DNA of 64,000 nt from Rhyacichthys aspro (GCA_036850595.1 CM072161.1:8081905-8145904); one strand, 5' to 3'. Shown: positions 25,358 to 37,855, numbered from the stretch's first letter. Notes: generated by a model not told the origin, from the sequence alone. Numbers and translations: made by a program.

Positions 25358-28300
25358 TTATACAATAGTGACATGTCTGTGTTTTGGAAAATCAAGTAGA
25401 ACAAGATCATTGTGTTTTCTTCCCTCCTGGTGACTATTCTCCAAGGCTGGACGCTGTAGAACAAAAGAATGAATGTTATACAGTATATATTTGTTATATA
25501 ACGCCGTACAAAGCAAAAATGCACTTGCAGTTTTGTTTTTTGTGTAAATATAAAGTTATTAATTATATGTATTGTTCCAGATTGTGATTATTTATGCACT
25601 TTTCCTTAATAGAGAGGTTTTTGTACCAACTTTGTGTCAAGAAACATTATTATTTTAGTGATTTTTAGGCTACTTAACTTGAGGTCAATAGTTACAAAGT
25701 GTTGTTTTAAAAAAGAAGAAATGACATCACAATCATATCACTTTTATTCAGCACGATATCCGTATATTTATTGCATTTTCCGTGTGGGTGGCACTATGTA
25801 GTAAATAAACCGTCTACTTGAAATGCGTGCATAACATGTTATTGTGACTCATACATTAATAAAGAGAATTGTGCACAAATAATACTAACCCTAAGTGATT
25901 CATAAGGGTGCATCCTGCCATGCCCTGTACAGGTTTGTGAATCATTCTGGGTAAACTCACTCAAAGAAAAATAGGATAGGTGTAAAGAATAAGATTTATG
26001 CTCACAGGCCTGTTTGCAAAAGTACATGTGTATTCTATAAGTAGTACAATGGATGCACTATTGGCAGGTACAGGGTAAAAAAGTGGAAAAAGGATTACAT
26101 AATGTATGTGGTGTGAAGCAACTATTGTCAAACAAGACAAGCCTACCTCATAAAAAGGGGATCCATTTGTCTGGAACTCACTTGGACCAACACCTGCACA
26201 AAGACCAGTGTTGTCAGAGTCAAAACTGGCTGCTGTATTGTATGTATTACACAAAATCCTCTAATACATGTTGTCATTACCTGTCGGGCCGTCGATAACG
26301 AACACTGGATTCACTTGACCCTGGCTCTGTGCAGTTGGACGGGCGCTCAGCTGGCTCTGTGTCCTCTGTCTCCTGCACACACAAGCACAAAAGTCAAAGA
26401 AAGTAGATATAAATAACAGAAATTCATATCATAAGGCTGCTTACATCATTTCGTCTTGATAGGTCACTTCTGAAAATGAAAGGTAGACAAAAAAACAGGT
26501 TATAATGGCTTTTAATGTTGTAAAACTTTTCTTGGAATAGTAAATAATAATTGCTTAATGCAGTGGTGTCAAAAAGCGATTTTGATAATGGAAGGTTTCA
26601 ACTTCATTTCAGTTTTACAAAAAATATCTTTAACATGAATTTCCTCTGTTTATGGAAACTGGTTGTTTGGATTTGAGCAGGTTTTATTTGGATTTGAGCA
26701 GATTATATATATCTTAGTACAAAAAACTGGCTTCAGATTTCATGAACAATAAAAACAATAAAATTAAACTGATTCAAATCCATCTAACGCCTGTTCAAAT
26801 CCATGTAAAACCTGATCAAATCCAAATAAAACCTGCTCAAATCCATCTAGAACCTGCTCAAATCCATCTAGAACCTGCTCAAATCCATCTAAAACCTGCT
26901 CAAATCAATCCAAAACCTGTTCAAATCCAACTAAAACCTCTCGGAGAGCCACTTAAAACATTGCAAAGAGCCTCAAGTTTGACACGTTAATACATCTTTT
27001 TGTGACACTACCTTTCTCTTTCCTGCGTTTGCAGCAGAAGATGATTCCGATGATGAGCAACACCAGCAGAGCAAAACTTGAAAAGGACACCACTATTGCG
27101 ATGAGCACTGTCCAGTCTGTGGGCTTTGGAACTGTGGAAATCCAATGAAATTAAATAACAAAAAAATAACCCAGGGACTTTCAAAATAACAGATAGGACC
27201 ATCTTACCGACTGTAAGCTGCACAGAGCTGTACAGTGGGTCTTGCAGAGCGGCTACAGTGGCCAGACAGGTCACTGTGGTGTTACGGACGGCCTGGAACT
27301 GGAGCACACTGGTGGAGTTGTAGGAATCACCATTAGTAACGCTGGTGGTGTTGACCAGGCTGCTGTTAACCGTTTGGTCTTTAAGCATCCAGCTAATGGT
27401 CGCGGCGGGAAACCAGCCAGTCGTCCTACACTGGAACTCCACCTGCTCGTCCTGCTTCACGCTCCGATCCCCTCCTAAGATGCTGACACTACCACTTTCT
27501 GAAAAAACAACCAAAGAAAACAAGTTCAAGTGTAAGAGAAAAGTTTAGAGAGTGCATGATGTTTACTTTCAACGTCCTTGCCATGAATAACAATCAATTA
27601 CATGTCATAGTTTACCTCCTAAAGTTATATTTTTTTTCTCTTTGTTTATTATCAGACCCCCTCATTAGCATGCCCTTGTGCAAAAGCAATCAATGCCCTT
27701 CTCTGGCAGCTCTATTAAATGGATTTATGAGCTGTGTGTGCTACATGAAGGAGAATCATGGAAGTCCTCATCAGCAGAACAAGAAGCAAGCTCCAAACGT
27801 TGTAATAATCGATATGTTTTTCACCTGAAGAAAGAGGACCAAATGTTTTACACAGACGCTACAGGCTGGTGGTTCACTAAAGCAAAAGGCGCTGTGTTAC
27901 TGCTAAAACAACCTGAGGCTTTATTATTACATGGTAAGAGTCGAGAACATCAATAAGAAACAAAGTGTTGGTAAATGACACAGAAGGATCAATTATAATT
28001 GCACCAAAAGTCAATACAACAAATGCTAATAAGGCGTCACTGCCAGAAAACATGATGTATCTTTGTTTAAAGATATTGATATATCACTTTTCATATGCTG
28101 TATGTTCAAAGTTTTTGCAGCACAGTTCTATGTCATTCCTCTGTCGGCTTACCTTTATGTTTCTCTGACGGATAAAAGCTAGAAGTATAGTAAAATCAAT
28201 GAAGCAATTTGCAATAATTCACATTTTGAATCTACTTCATTCATGCTATGATTATCTCTGTTGCCTTAGCTCTAGTTTTATTAGAAATAGATGACCGTCC

Positions 28301-29979
28301 TCCTCTGACTTTTAACAGTTAGAAATAAAACAAACAAGAAACTTAAACTTTATGAGGTAAATAATTATTAATGCATAAGACAAGACTGAAGTACACTATT
28401 TCAAAGAGCACACTCTTCCTGTCTGAGATTTTAATAACACTCTATGGTAACATGGAGCCTGCTCTAGCCTTAAGAATTTCAATCTTTTTTGGAGAGATTA
28501 GGTTTAGAAACAATACCCTGTGACTTTTACAATTACATATAATCAGCCGCCTCAATACATTTCACTGGTGGTGTTTTGGTATAATCATGATTATCTCTAT
28601 GAATTGTAGTTTAGCACGAATTTTAATGCACTATTATTGATTTTATTTGCAGTTGTCTTTGTTGGTAGCATGCTTATTTGTACTTATTTGGGTGGTAGAT
28701 GCATGGAATTACTAGTTGTGTTTCGTTTATAAGTTAAATAGGTAATAGTAGGCCTTCGTTGGTATTCTTACATAGAATTATGTATTAAAGTTCAGTCTAG
28801 GTCCGTTGCACTACAGAACTCTGTCACAAAGTGGAGTTACACAGTTTTTGACCTTGCTCTCAAACTTTTCTAGCTTTCTTGTTTTGGTAAATATCTGTAA
28901 AAGCTTTTCGGCCAAGATTAAAAATATTTAACTGCACTGGATAACTCTCTGTGGATTTATTGCATCTTATGTTGACTATAAATGTGTAAAAGTGTCAAGC
29001 TGAACCTACACGTATTGTTTTTATGCATCAAAGGAGCCATGTGAGGCATGTTAATGCTGTTACCGTGGACATAGAGCTGTGATGTCCTGGAGCCGTAGGC
29101 GCCCTGCACGGTGCAGATGACTGGACCAGAGTTCTTGCGTGTGACGTTGTGAACAGTGAACGTCACACGGCTGCTGCTCCCGTTGATGTAGAGCTGGGCT
29201 GAGAACTGTTCTGAGAAGGAGGTGGGTTTCCCATCTGCTGGCATAGTAAGGACCAACAGTCCACCCATCGTCCAGGTCATGTACGTCCATGTTCCCTGCA
29301 CTGTGGCATTGAACTGGGCATCAGAGCCTTGTAGCTTTGTGACGTTTACAGGCTCCAGCTGGAACTGTCCCAACACAGCTACAGAAAATACAACGCAATA
29401 TTAATGTTTTGCATCGAGTAAAGCAACAAGTGAAAGTTGTAGTACATTGCCACCCGTCTTACTTTATCAAAATAATTGGTTTTGGCATTTAGTAACAAGT
29501 ATTGGCATGTTTCAGAGTGACATAATGATCAGTTGTGCAACATGATTCTTAGTAACACACAGCTCTCTTCAGCTTTTAAAGGTGTCAGAGTTTGTTCAGG
29601 GAATGTGAGTCTAAGAGAGCACAATAGGCTCGGTTTTTAGACAAGACTGAAACTCAAACAAACATAAGAGACAAACACATCCCTCACTCCAACCACACAA
29701 GTTGAAACAGAGTTTAGGAATTCCTCTCTGAATGTTTTTCATTTTAAAACATCGATCAAGATTAAGAGCAGAGAGACGTTTGTGCCAACTGTCTGTGTGT
29801 CACAAGAAGACTGTCTGATTAGAGCCTCTCCCATTCACATCCATAAAACCTAACATAGATGAATAAAAGTGCTTTCCGTTTAAAGAACAGATCAGATTGG
29901 CATATTACAGACCTCCAGTCGAACACAGCAACAAGCAGGAGCAGAGTAGGTTTGCCCATGTTTTCCTGGAAACAGTCAT
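25358..29979 (-). CDS. igsf5: igsf5: immunoglobulin superfamily member 5 (JAM4-like), 9 exons, 369 aa
   Basis: Coding exons (minus): 29979-29913, 29378-29064, 27498-27208, 27131-27012, 26469-26445, 26372-26281, 26193-26147, 25946-25890 and 25453-25358. All have AG/GT borders and compatible phases, summing to exactly 370 codons with the stop. The protein has a signal peptide (about 1-26, MTVSRKTWANLLCSCLLLCS), an Ig V-like domain (27-127), a second Ig domain (128-224; Cys151, Trp164, Cys205), a membrane segment (about 233-256) with CCKRRKEK after it, and a 105-residue tail ending HVTIV, a class I PDZ ligand. Human IGSF5/JAM4 has the same layout, ends NTTVV, and acts in cell adhesion at epithelial junctions through MAGI-type PDZ proteins. 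About eight N-glycosylation sequons lie in the ectodomain. Oddity: the B-strand Cys of the first Ig domain is Ala47. The start was chosen because only this ATG gives phase 1 at the donor. Confidence 0.9.
26565..26985 (+). mobile_element. hAT-like remnant with inverted 21-bp minisatellite arrays (array A, igsf5 intron 4)
   Basis: Bounded by CAGTGGTGTCAAA at the left and AGTTTGACACGTTAA at the right, which give a short inverted end (GTGTCAAA/TTTGACAC). Inside, two units of GGATTTGAGCAGGTTTTA read on the minus strand (about 26,668-26,706), then about nine units of CCTG(C/T)TCAAATCCATCTAGA type read on the plus strand (26,771-26,945, period 21). It lies wholly between igsf5 exons 4 and 5, so it does not affect the coding sequence. 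Confidence 0.65.
27499..29063 (-). other. igsf5: igsf5 intron 2
   Basis: The longest igsf5 intron, about 1.6 kb, between the two Ig-domain exons. No repeat or internal exon was recognised; the plus-strand ORFs here are unsupported. Confidence 0.8.
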
Positions 29980-32900
29980 GCCAGTGTCGATACTCTGGTC
30001 ATAAGTGGAAAAAAAGAGATTATTTACAAGGAGAAGCCGATTTAGAATGACATTAGCTCAACTGGGTAAATGTAAACTAAGAGAAAAAAGTGAAAATCTT
30101 GTAATAACACTTCCTATGGGGTTTTCTCACTTTATGTAACTGTCATTTCATACTCAACCATACATTAAATGTTTATGATCCGTACAGTATAAAAACTTCA
30201 ACAGGTATATCTTCATTATCTGTAACCTTCATAGGACTCATCAAACATTAGAGGAACTTACTGCGGGGCTTGTGGCGCTGGCCGGAGCTTCATTTCCTGA
30301 AACGGCAGGTGAGCGGAGGACTGCACCTGTGGCTGTGAAACTCAGTGAGAGCAAGGTTCAAGTGCAGCCATTCAAACGGCTCTTATCTGCCCTTTGTGCC
30401 TGTGTCAGTCTGTAATAATGGCCCGCTGCTGCGCTGTGGTGCTCAGGCTGTGGGCGTGAGGCTGACGTCTCACCTGCTGCACACAGGTGAGAGAAGGAGT
30501 CACATCAGGAGGAACACAGAGGACGTAGAGTCACCGCAAAGTCATTAAGAGAAAGAGGTGGTTAACATCAGCTGATCTAATATGTCAGCTTTCAGGCTTC
30601 TGGACTTGCCTTCTCTTTCTTCATTCAGACTGTGTATACATGTGTGAGATGACAGATTTAGCATTTCAAGCTGCTCTTAAATATGTCTGCATAGAGTCAT
30701 CACCTATCACCATCATACCTATACTACCACTTGACAGTATCCAAACCTTTTGTACTCATAGACCTTCTCAGATATAATATGATGCTGTTGATATTGTTGA
30801 TATTAATACGAGTACTTTGCTATCTACGTTTTCATTCAGCCCTTTTCCTCTATTTGGAGCAAATTTGGAGTAAATGAAGATGATAGAACTTGAGCAAAAA
30901 ATGCTTGCTACAGCATCTAAAAAAACATGGCACTGAAATCTGCATATATATGAACCTATAAATATTACCTGGTTGTGTCTGTAGGCTATAATTGGCTATT
31001 TTAAGTATTCTGACTCATTCTGGAAACAGTGGTGTCGAGACATCCCTTGTTGTGCACATTGCTACTGTTATTGAGCTGTGGTCCTGTTACAGATTCAAAA
31101 GTATCAAAAGAGTGACTGCAACAAGCTCACAACCAACAACTGCTCCTGAACTGCTGAGTAAATCAGTGTATCTTGCTGTGTCTTTATTTGTGTCTTCATT
31201 TGACTACACTCAGAGGAAGGCTTGTGGCTATTTAAATTTGATGTTGACTAAAGCCACTCGACGCTCTAATAAGACCTTCCTGAGAAACTATAAATAGATT
31301 TGTAGTTGCACTGCCGATGAAATAGTGTGTGACTTCGTATCTGGCCCTGGAAATTAGACAGTCCCAGTCCATTAGAAACTAAAATGCAATCAACTACATG
31401 AAATGAGACAAACTGCTGGAAATGTATTGGATTGTTTATTTAAAAAAAAAAAAAAAAATCACACTCAAAGGTAACACTCCACAAGAACACCAAAAAGTAT
31501 AATCAACATCAAAAGGCCACAGTTCTTTCAACAAATGTAGCATATAGATCCTGAAGTGATAAAAATCAATATGTAAATAGGATATAAGCCTCTGGATAAA
31601 ACATGCATTATTATAAATAAAAAAAAAGCATTATTATATTAGTTATATTTTCAAAGGGAGAATGTAAAATAATTTCTAATAATCCAAGCATTTGATTGTA
31701 ATTCAACTGAAATAGGTGCTGTGCTGTTTAACAATATGACCACTAGAGGTCACTGTAAGACAATGCTCGCTTTAATTAGCCTAAAGGAAGTAAGACATTC
31801 ACATTGTGTCATAAGAATGCATTCAGTTAAGAAAATGTATCATTCTTTATGTAAGCTCATTTTGTTTAATACATGCAGCTGTTTTCTGTACAGTGACTGG
31901 TAAAAAATAACATCGTTTACTGTTAAATATTATAGATGCAAAATTGTTACATGCAATAAACAGCTACATTCCTGCATCTAGTCATTTTGTGTTATCTGTG
32001 CATAATAGTCATGTAATTTAAGGTAAACAAGCAAATATAAACGTGTGTATACTAACACTAGACATGCACTCTGTCTTCCTGCTGCACTCGGTACAGGCCC
32101 ACAGTCACAGCTTTATGAGGGTATAGTACAAACTGGAATGTCTCCAGACACAGCTAGTATTGTATAGACAGAAGCAAGCAGACAACCATGAAAAACAGGA
32201 AGTAGATAGTGGGGGAGGGTCAGCTATAGCAGTCCCCTTATCCCCAGCATATGGCCGCCAAGTCATTTACGGAGGCCTCCTCTGCTTCTGCAGCCGCTGT
32301 GTCAGGGATCATCAGTCAAAACTTGTCATATGGGCTCATCCTTGTGTCTGCGGCTTGACTTTGCAGGCCTCTAAGCATGCTATTGTTTCACTTCATTGTC
32401 CACAGCTACAGATTAGTTCCATTCAATTGCCCCTTCAGTTGGGAGAATAAGATATGGGCCCCAAAATGCAACACTTAACACCTAAAAGAAAAGGCATGCC
32501 CTCAGAGAATGCATTAATCCCTATTGTGGCATTTGTTTTTGTTGTGTCAGCTGATAGTTAATCAATGGTCAAAGCCGACTAAGGTTTATTGTTACTGAGC
32601 TTATTAGGGTGAGATGCCGCTAGGGCGAGCCTACATCTCATAGAAACTGTAGTTTTATAGGCGGGTCACAGACACACCCCATTCCTTTGACTCAACAAAT
32701 ACAAACTAACTAACTATTTATTGACAGAAAATGCATGTTGAAATTTGTTTCATAAACAGATTTAGCCGAACCAGTAGCAGGTAAAGACACAAGGAAATTA
32801 CACACTCTACCATCATGCAGCTCAGTGTTGCTGAGTGTGGCCCACTCCATGAATTCATGTCTGTCCATAATGTCCATGTGGCCCATGCTGTGAACTCTGG

Positions 32901-34704
32901 TGCCGTTGAGCCCCCCTTTACACAAACTGGTGTAATCTGGCTTTACTTGCCACTCCATATGGAAAGGCTGCCATTCGCTGCATGAGAGAAATCCACTTAA
33001 GAGAGAGTGCGAGGGAGACAGCTTTTCCTTGCGTCCCACTGATCCACTCCTAGTCACTTCACGATTCAATTTAACGGCCAGCAGCAAAGACTACACTGGT
33101 GTTATTGAGTATTTGTTAAAAGCCGCTATAGGTGCAAACTCTACAAGTGTGTTTATGGACAACACAGCTGCCCTCACCTGCTTTTGTTTGATAAGACTGA
33201 ACCAGCAGCTACTGACAAGTGCCATATGTGAATGTGAGACACAGAAGAATGAACAAGTTGGCCTCTGTCAAAGAGGCTTTGGATGAGGTCACCTTTACCT
33301 TCATCCTGTCACCCTCTTCAGAGGATTATGCTATTGCAGGTCCACAGAGACAAGTAATGCTCCACTTAGATCAATAAATGTGTCCACTTAAACATAGTGT
33401 CTATAGACAAGTATTTAAATAAGAATGAACAATGTGTCCTATTGGAGCAGCGCTCTTCAGTGTTGCCTTGTTCCCTCCTCTGGCTTAGGAGGGAAAACAA
33501 GAGAGAGTGAAAAGGCGCGAAAGGGCAGCAACAGGCTGCAGCTGTGATGGAAGGGCTACTCCGTACTCAACACAACAACAGTATTGTTATCTGAGACCTA
33601 CCTAGTGTCTTTCCCCTCCCCCTGCCTTCATTTTTTTCTCCCTCCTCATGTATAGTACAGTATGGGGGACTCCCGCAAAGAACAGGGAGTGGTGATTCTT
33701 ATCCCACTTGAGACTATGTTCACAAATGTGTAATGTGTAAATGTTGTAGAAACTGGAAACAAAAAGTAAAAAGATGCTCCCCAGTTTAGGAACAGGCCCG
33801 AGAGTTCAAACTCTCCATGTTTGAATGGGAAAAGGTGGTCAGCTGTTCAAGCCTTATTACAGTTGAAGTAACATGCATCAGCATGTGGCCTTGCCTAAAC
33901 ATTTATACTGCTTCAACCACAGGAAGCAGGAGCAGACCTTCATTTGGTCAACCTGCACTAAAGGACCAAAAGGGGAAATGCTTTTCTGAAGATTTACCAC
34001 CTATTCCTAAGCATCAGGAATCATGTGTTCATGGGCTTGGGAGAAATAGGTTAAACAATTTAAGGAAAGACATTCAAGTAAATGAATCACCAATAGTTTG
34101 AACCTGAAGTATATAACAAAACACAAACGTATGAGAGACTTAACTGTTTATCTCTTGCTGTTGCTGCTATAAAGTCACTGAATAGTTCCCTTTTGAGCTA
34201 GACAAGAATAGAGATATATAGCAGCATTTGTTAGCATTATGTCATATGTGATGTGTGAGGTCAGGTGTGATGTGCTGGCGACATCTGCAAACTTCTCAGC
34301 CTAGTGTCATGTGTGACTGCTGTTGAATAGGGTCCTGCAGGAAATCCCAGTTAAGTGTGAAATCCCAAAATTTACACATTTTAAAGGAACCATTTGGTTT
34401 AATTTTGCATTTACCACTGGAGTTAACCTGTCCTACAATTTAGACAATTTATTTAAGAAAAGAATATTTGTTAAAATTAGGATTTTATTCTTCTATAGTG
34501 ATTATACTGTTGGTCAGAATTAGTGCAGTTTATTGTATAGAGGGAGACACTGCCCAGACCTCACACTTAGATCACTGTCTATAAAACCGGAGGCTAGGTT
34601 GTTTCTATAAAAATCCAGCCGAGAGAGATAGATGTCTGCTGGAGCACCATCACGGCTTATTCCACTGAAGTCATGTTTGGACTGCAGACTCAGTGTGCGC
34701 TCAC
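29980..34704. other. gap between igsf5 and hmgn1, no confirmed gene
   Basis: About 4.7 kb where the human map has GET1, LCA5L, SH3BGR and B3GALT5. I looked on both strands for GET1 coiled-coil and C-terminal residues and for B3GALT5 or SH3BGR exons and found none. Two minus-strand ORFs with an acceptor-like upstream sequence (33,027-32,817 and 32,153-32,058) could not be joined in phase and are not annotated. Poly-A at 31,441-31,457 and AT-rich sequence fill most of the rest. Confidence 0.5.
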
Positions 34705-34792
34705 CATTGGGCAAGTGCACAGTGACAACACTGAGGAGCTTACACAAGAGCAGCACCCAGAAGAAGCTACACCACACGTATCCTGTCGCCAT
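34705..34792 (-). CDS. candidate first exon, hydrophobic N-terminus (get1 position)
   Basis: An ATG at 34,792 opens MATGYVWCSFFWVLLLCKLL and continues SVVTVHLPN to a GTGAGC donor after 34,705. A second donor, GTAAGC, lies after 34,744 (16 codons); both leave phase 1. The residues form a hydrophobic helix that could be a signal peptide or a first membrane segment. It starts about 600 bp from hmgn1 and points away from it, exactly as human GET1 (WRB) lies next to HMGN1. GET1, the ER receptor subunit for tail-anchored proteins, also begins with a membrane segment ending in a Cys. However, I could not find its strongly conserved coiled-coil exon (MMDEFARYARLERKINKM) in the next 4.7 kb, so the body of the gene is missing, elsewhere, or this is another gene. 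Confidence 0.35.
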
Positions 34793-35399
34793 TTTCCCAA
34801 GCTAAAATACAAAAGGCTTGGCTTGCTAGTGGGCACACACCCCTCTCCAATCTTCTGCTGTGCAGCCGCCTCATTTATTTATCAGCCGACTGAAAACAGC
34901 GGCAAACAATGGCTCGCGTTCAACGTGAATCACGAGACAAATCTTTACAGTAAAAATTTGCATTTAATGCAAAACATGCATTCTGTGGGCGAGAAGAAAA
35001 GCTGCCTTACATACTATTTTGTCTTCTCCGAGCAGATGGCTGCACATAAAGACAAATAGCCCTCGACATGAGTTGACTGACGTGTAACGTGGCCACACAG
35101 GTGCGAGCCAACGTTTGAAAATGTGTTGCTGATGGCTGAATCAGCCAATCACCTGGCGGCAGGGGCGGGACTTAGGTCCGTCAATCACAGTGGGACTATA
35201 ACAGTTTGAATGAGGAGGGAGGGGGAGAATCCAATCCGGTTTGAGCTAGTTTTTCTTCCAATGGAACATTAGCGTCTCGCTGCGCTGTATTACACTGTAC
35301 TGCTACAGCCTTATACCGAAAATACCACTGTATTTTCCTCTGTATTCTACAACACTCTGCTTGTTTTTCCTTTTTACAAAGCACCCACACAAACCAACC
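34793..35399. promoter_or_regulatory. bidirectional promoter region of hmgn1 and the divergent exon
   Basis: This 607-bp interval between two divergent start codons has CpG-containing sequence, a GC box (GGGGCGGGAC, about 35,162), CCAAT boxes (AGCCAATCACC about 35,141; TTCCAATGG about 35,257) and no good TATA box. This is typical of a housekeeping bidirectional promoter. Confidence 0.5.
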
Positions 35400-37326
35400 A
35401 TGCCTAAAAGGAGCAAAGTGAGTAGACGTTGTTTTTCATGCATTCAGTAATACAGCATTTATACCCACAACTGCAATTTGTAAATGAGCTTGTTATAGCA
35501 TGTGGTCAGAGTTGATTGTTGTCAAATATATATGTTTTAATTCTGTGTGAAATGCTCGGCTCGTAGCAGACTTGAGTCTCTGTGTAGCTTCTGTTTTGAT
35601 TTTCCGAAGTGGCTCATCTGGGTCTTATCTTGTGCAGTGATTATCTTTGTGCTAGGACCTTTTTGTGTGCTGTTTTCCCACAGCCCAGAGACTTGCACTG
35701 CTGCATGTATTTATAAATGAATATTCCAACTACACAGCACGTAAAGGGCAGTATTTCTGTGGCGGGAGAGGGGGCTTTTCCGCGGAGAAAGTTGGCGGCA
35801 TATTGATTATTTCCTTCGGGGTCGTCTCTCGCGTTAGCTTGTAAAGTTTGGACGACAAATTGGGAGATATTTTCGTTTCCTCCAAAGTGATTGTGCTAAT
35901 TCGTCGGTAGCTAGCAGGTAATGTTTAAGTTGTGGTTTTGCATGAACAATAATGGAGTAGAAACAGTGTAATATGTTTATCGCGTGTAACGTCACTCGAA
36001 GGTGTTTAATGTGCATGCGTCGTTTGTATTTAATCATGGCGGCCTTGTTTGCAAATACTCAGCATTAGTGTGTGCATTTGTGTCGGTGGTTGGCAGTGCT
36101 CGCCTCGTGTCCTTCTCTGTGTTTCTGCTCGGGCCAGTGAGGGTTATGCAATGGCGAGCCTCCGTCAGCACAGGCTGCTCCTGTTGCTGGGCTCTCGTAG
36201 ATTCTGCTGCGGATCGACATGGCTCTTTTCAAACGAGTGGCGGGAACACTTGACTCGCTGCTCTTTTTTTCCCTCCGTCCTCATGCAATCCCATTTATTA
36301 CCAGTGAATGAGAGTGTCTGAGGAGGCGGAGTCCACCCCTCCACCAGAGTTTTACAGTGAGAGGGACCTGAGGGAGCGGGAACCACCGGGTGCTGTCGAG
36401 GAAAAGACTTTAACACAAGCATCAAAACATTATGTCAGATGCAGGGCTTTCAGAACTGACATGACCTTCTTACACTGTGTTTGGATCATATTTAAGTCGA
36501 TTTTATCTTTGTGTCATGTATGTAAATGTATGCCAGGCTTCAGTGTTACAGGAAACGCCCACATTTGGATTACATAATACACCACACATACCTCAAGGTC
36601 CGTGGGGTGCCACATGTGAAATCTCTGACATCTTGTCTTTTCTGTTTTTCAGGCAGCTGCAGGAGGCGATTCAGCGGTAAGAAATGTGTCAATGAACATA
36701 CATGTATTTGCATAATCACTTAAATTAGCTGTATGTTAAATCAAGCACCTAACATGTACTGCCACTAGGGGTCAGTAACAGTTTGCAAGTGAAAGCTGGC
36801 GGTAAAAGTAAACGTTTCTCTTGCATGTTTTTGCAGCCCAAGAGGAGATCTCTCAGGTTGAAAGATGTGAGTGTAAGGAAACTATTTTGTAATTATATAA
36901 TATGATATAATTACCTGTTATTGCTTCTCTGTGGTCAAAATCATGTTGTTGTTTTTTTTCTTCTACAGAGACCTGCACCTGCTAAAGCAGAGCCTAAAGC
37001 CAAGCCAAAGGTAAGAGCTGTGTTTCCAAATTTGTATTCATCTTTCTTTTCATACTTTATTAAATGACCCGGTATATGTACTTACAGAAGGCACCCGCTA
37101 AGCCTAAGAAAGCTAAGGATGTGGAGAAAGCTAAGCCTGAGGAGAAAGCACCCGAGGCCCCTGCAGAGAACGGCGAAGCCAAAGCTGAGGATGAGGTAAG
37201 GGTCATCTTAGAGACATATCAGTAGCACATTAGTAATCTCATGAATGACTTGTTTTTAAAATGTCATTGTTTTGTTTCCAGGCACCAGCTGCAGATGCTG
37301 AACAGAAAGATGACGCGGCTGAATAA
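35400..37326 (+). CDS. hmgn1: hmgn1-type high mobility group nucleosome-binding protein, 6 exons, 88 aa
   Basis: Coding exons 35400-35417, 36653-36676, 36837-36866, 36969-37010, 37088-37195 and 37282-37326 all join in phase 0 with GT-AG borders, giving 88 residues. It begins MPKRSK, then AAAGGDSA, then PKRRSLRLKDRPAPAK, the nucleosome-binding domain (core RRSLRL; RRSARLSA in mammals), a Lys/Ala/Pro-rich segment, PAENGEAK, and an acidic Glu/Asp/Ala C-terminus. HMGN proteins bind the nucleosome acidic patch, loosen compact chromatin and modulate histone modification; the C-terminal part is the chromatin-unfolding domain. Length (88 versus about 90-100) and six-exon structure match HMGN1/HMGN2. 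The hmgn1 symbol rests mainly on the pcp4-igsf5 neighbourhood; residues alone also fit hmgn2. The 1.2-kb first intron is CpG-rich at its 5' end. Confidence 0.9.
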
Positions 37327-37855
37327 CATCACTCAAACCACATCTTTTACCAGTGCTCCCTGTACCTCTTTTCTTGTACAATTCAGGGGAATATTTTTAT
37401 CAACTATTTTCTAAATACAGGTTTTTTAGTAGTTTGATTGTAGAGAACACTTTTTTTTAATGAAAGAAAAAAGTCAATTTGGAGACGGGAATTTCATCAA
37501 CTCCCACAGTTTTGCATCGCCATAAAATTTGCGGTTATCGTTACTGTTGGTGGTTTTCATTTCAGTTTTTAAATGTGAAGGAGGGGAGGGCGCGGGACAG
37601 GTTACAGTGTCAACACAAACACGTCGGTCACAGGAGCTGGGGCAACAACGGAAAGAGCTTGCCTGAGAGGATTACATTCCATATGCTTTATAAGGGACAG
37701 TGTATGTAATCTGTTATGGGGTGGGGATGGACAACGTCAAAGGGCAACTCATTGTTTTGTTGTTTATAATGAAGAAACAGTGTTTTAGAATGTTTGTAAG
37801 CTTTGTTCCTCTATGTTAACTCTTGTACTCATGCAGTTTCTTAATGAATCTGATC

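Noticed and set aside
29860..29970. ATGGGCAAACCTACTCTGCT as the igsf5 start
   Set aside because: It gives a plausible leader, MGKPTLLLLVAV, but leaves phase 2 at the donor, which does not join exon 2. The ATG at 29,979 in another frame gives phase 1 and an equally good signal peptide.
32058..32153. Minus-strand ORF after a possible acceptor, reading LCLETFQFVLYPHKAVTVG to a stop
   Set aside because: Protein-like by eye, but only 31 codons, with no partner exon in phase and no recognised family.
32710..33087. 125-codon minus-strand ORF with an acceptor-like CTCTCATGCAG before EWQPFHMEW, and a weak resemblance of MDIMDRHEF to the GET1 core
   Set aside because: Phase 2 at its start cannot be joined to the phase-1 exon at 34,792, the resemblance is only a few residues in an otherwise highly conserved protein, and the opposite strand is also open.
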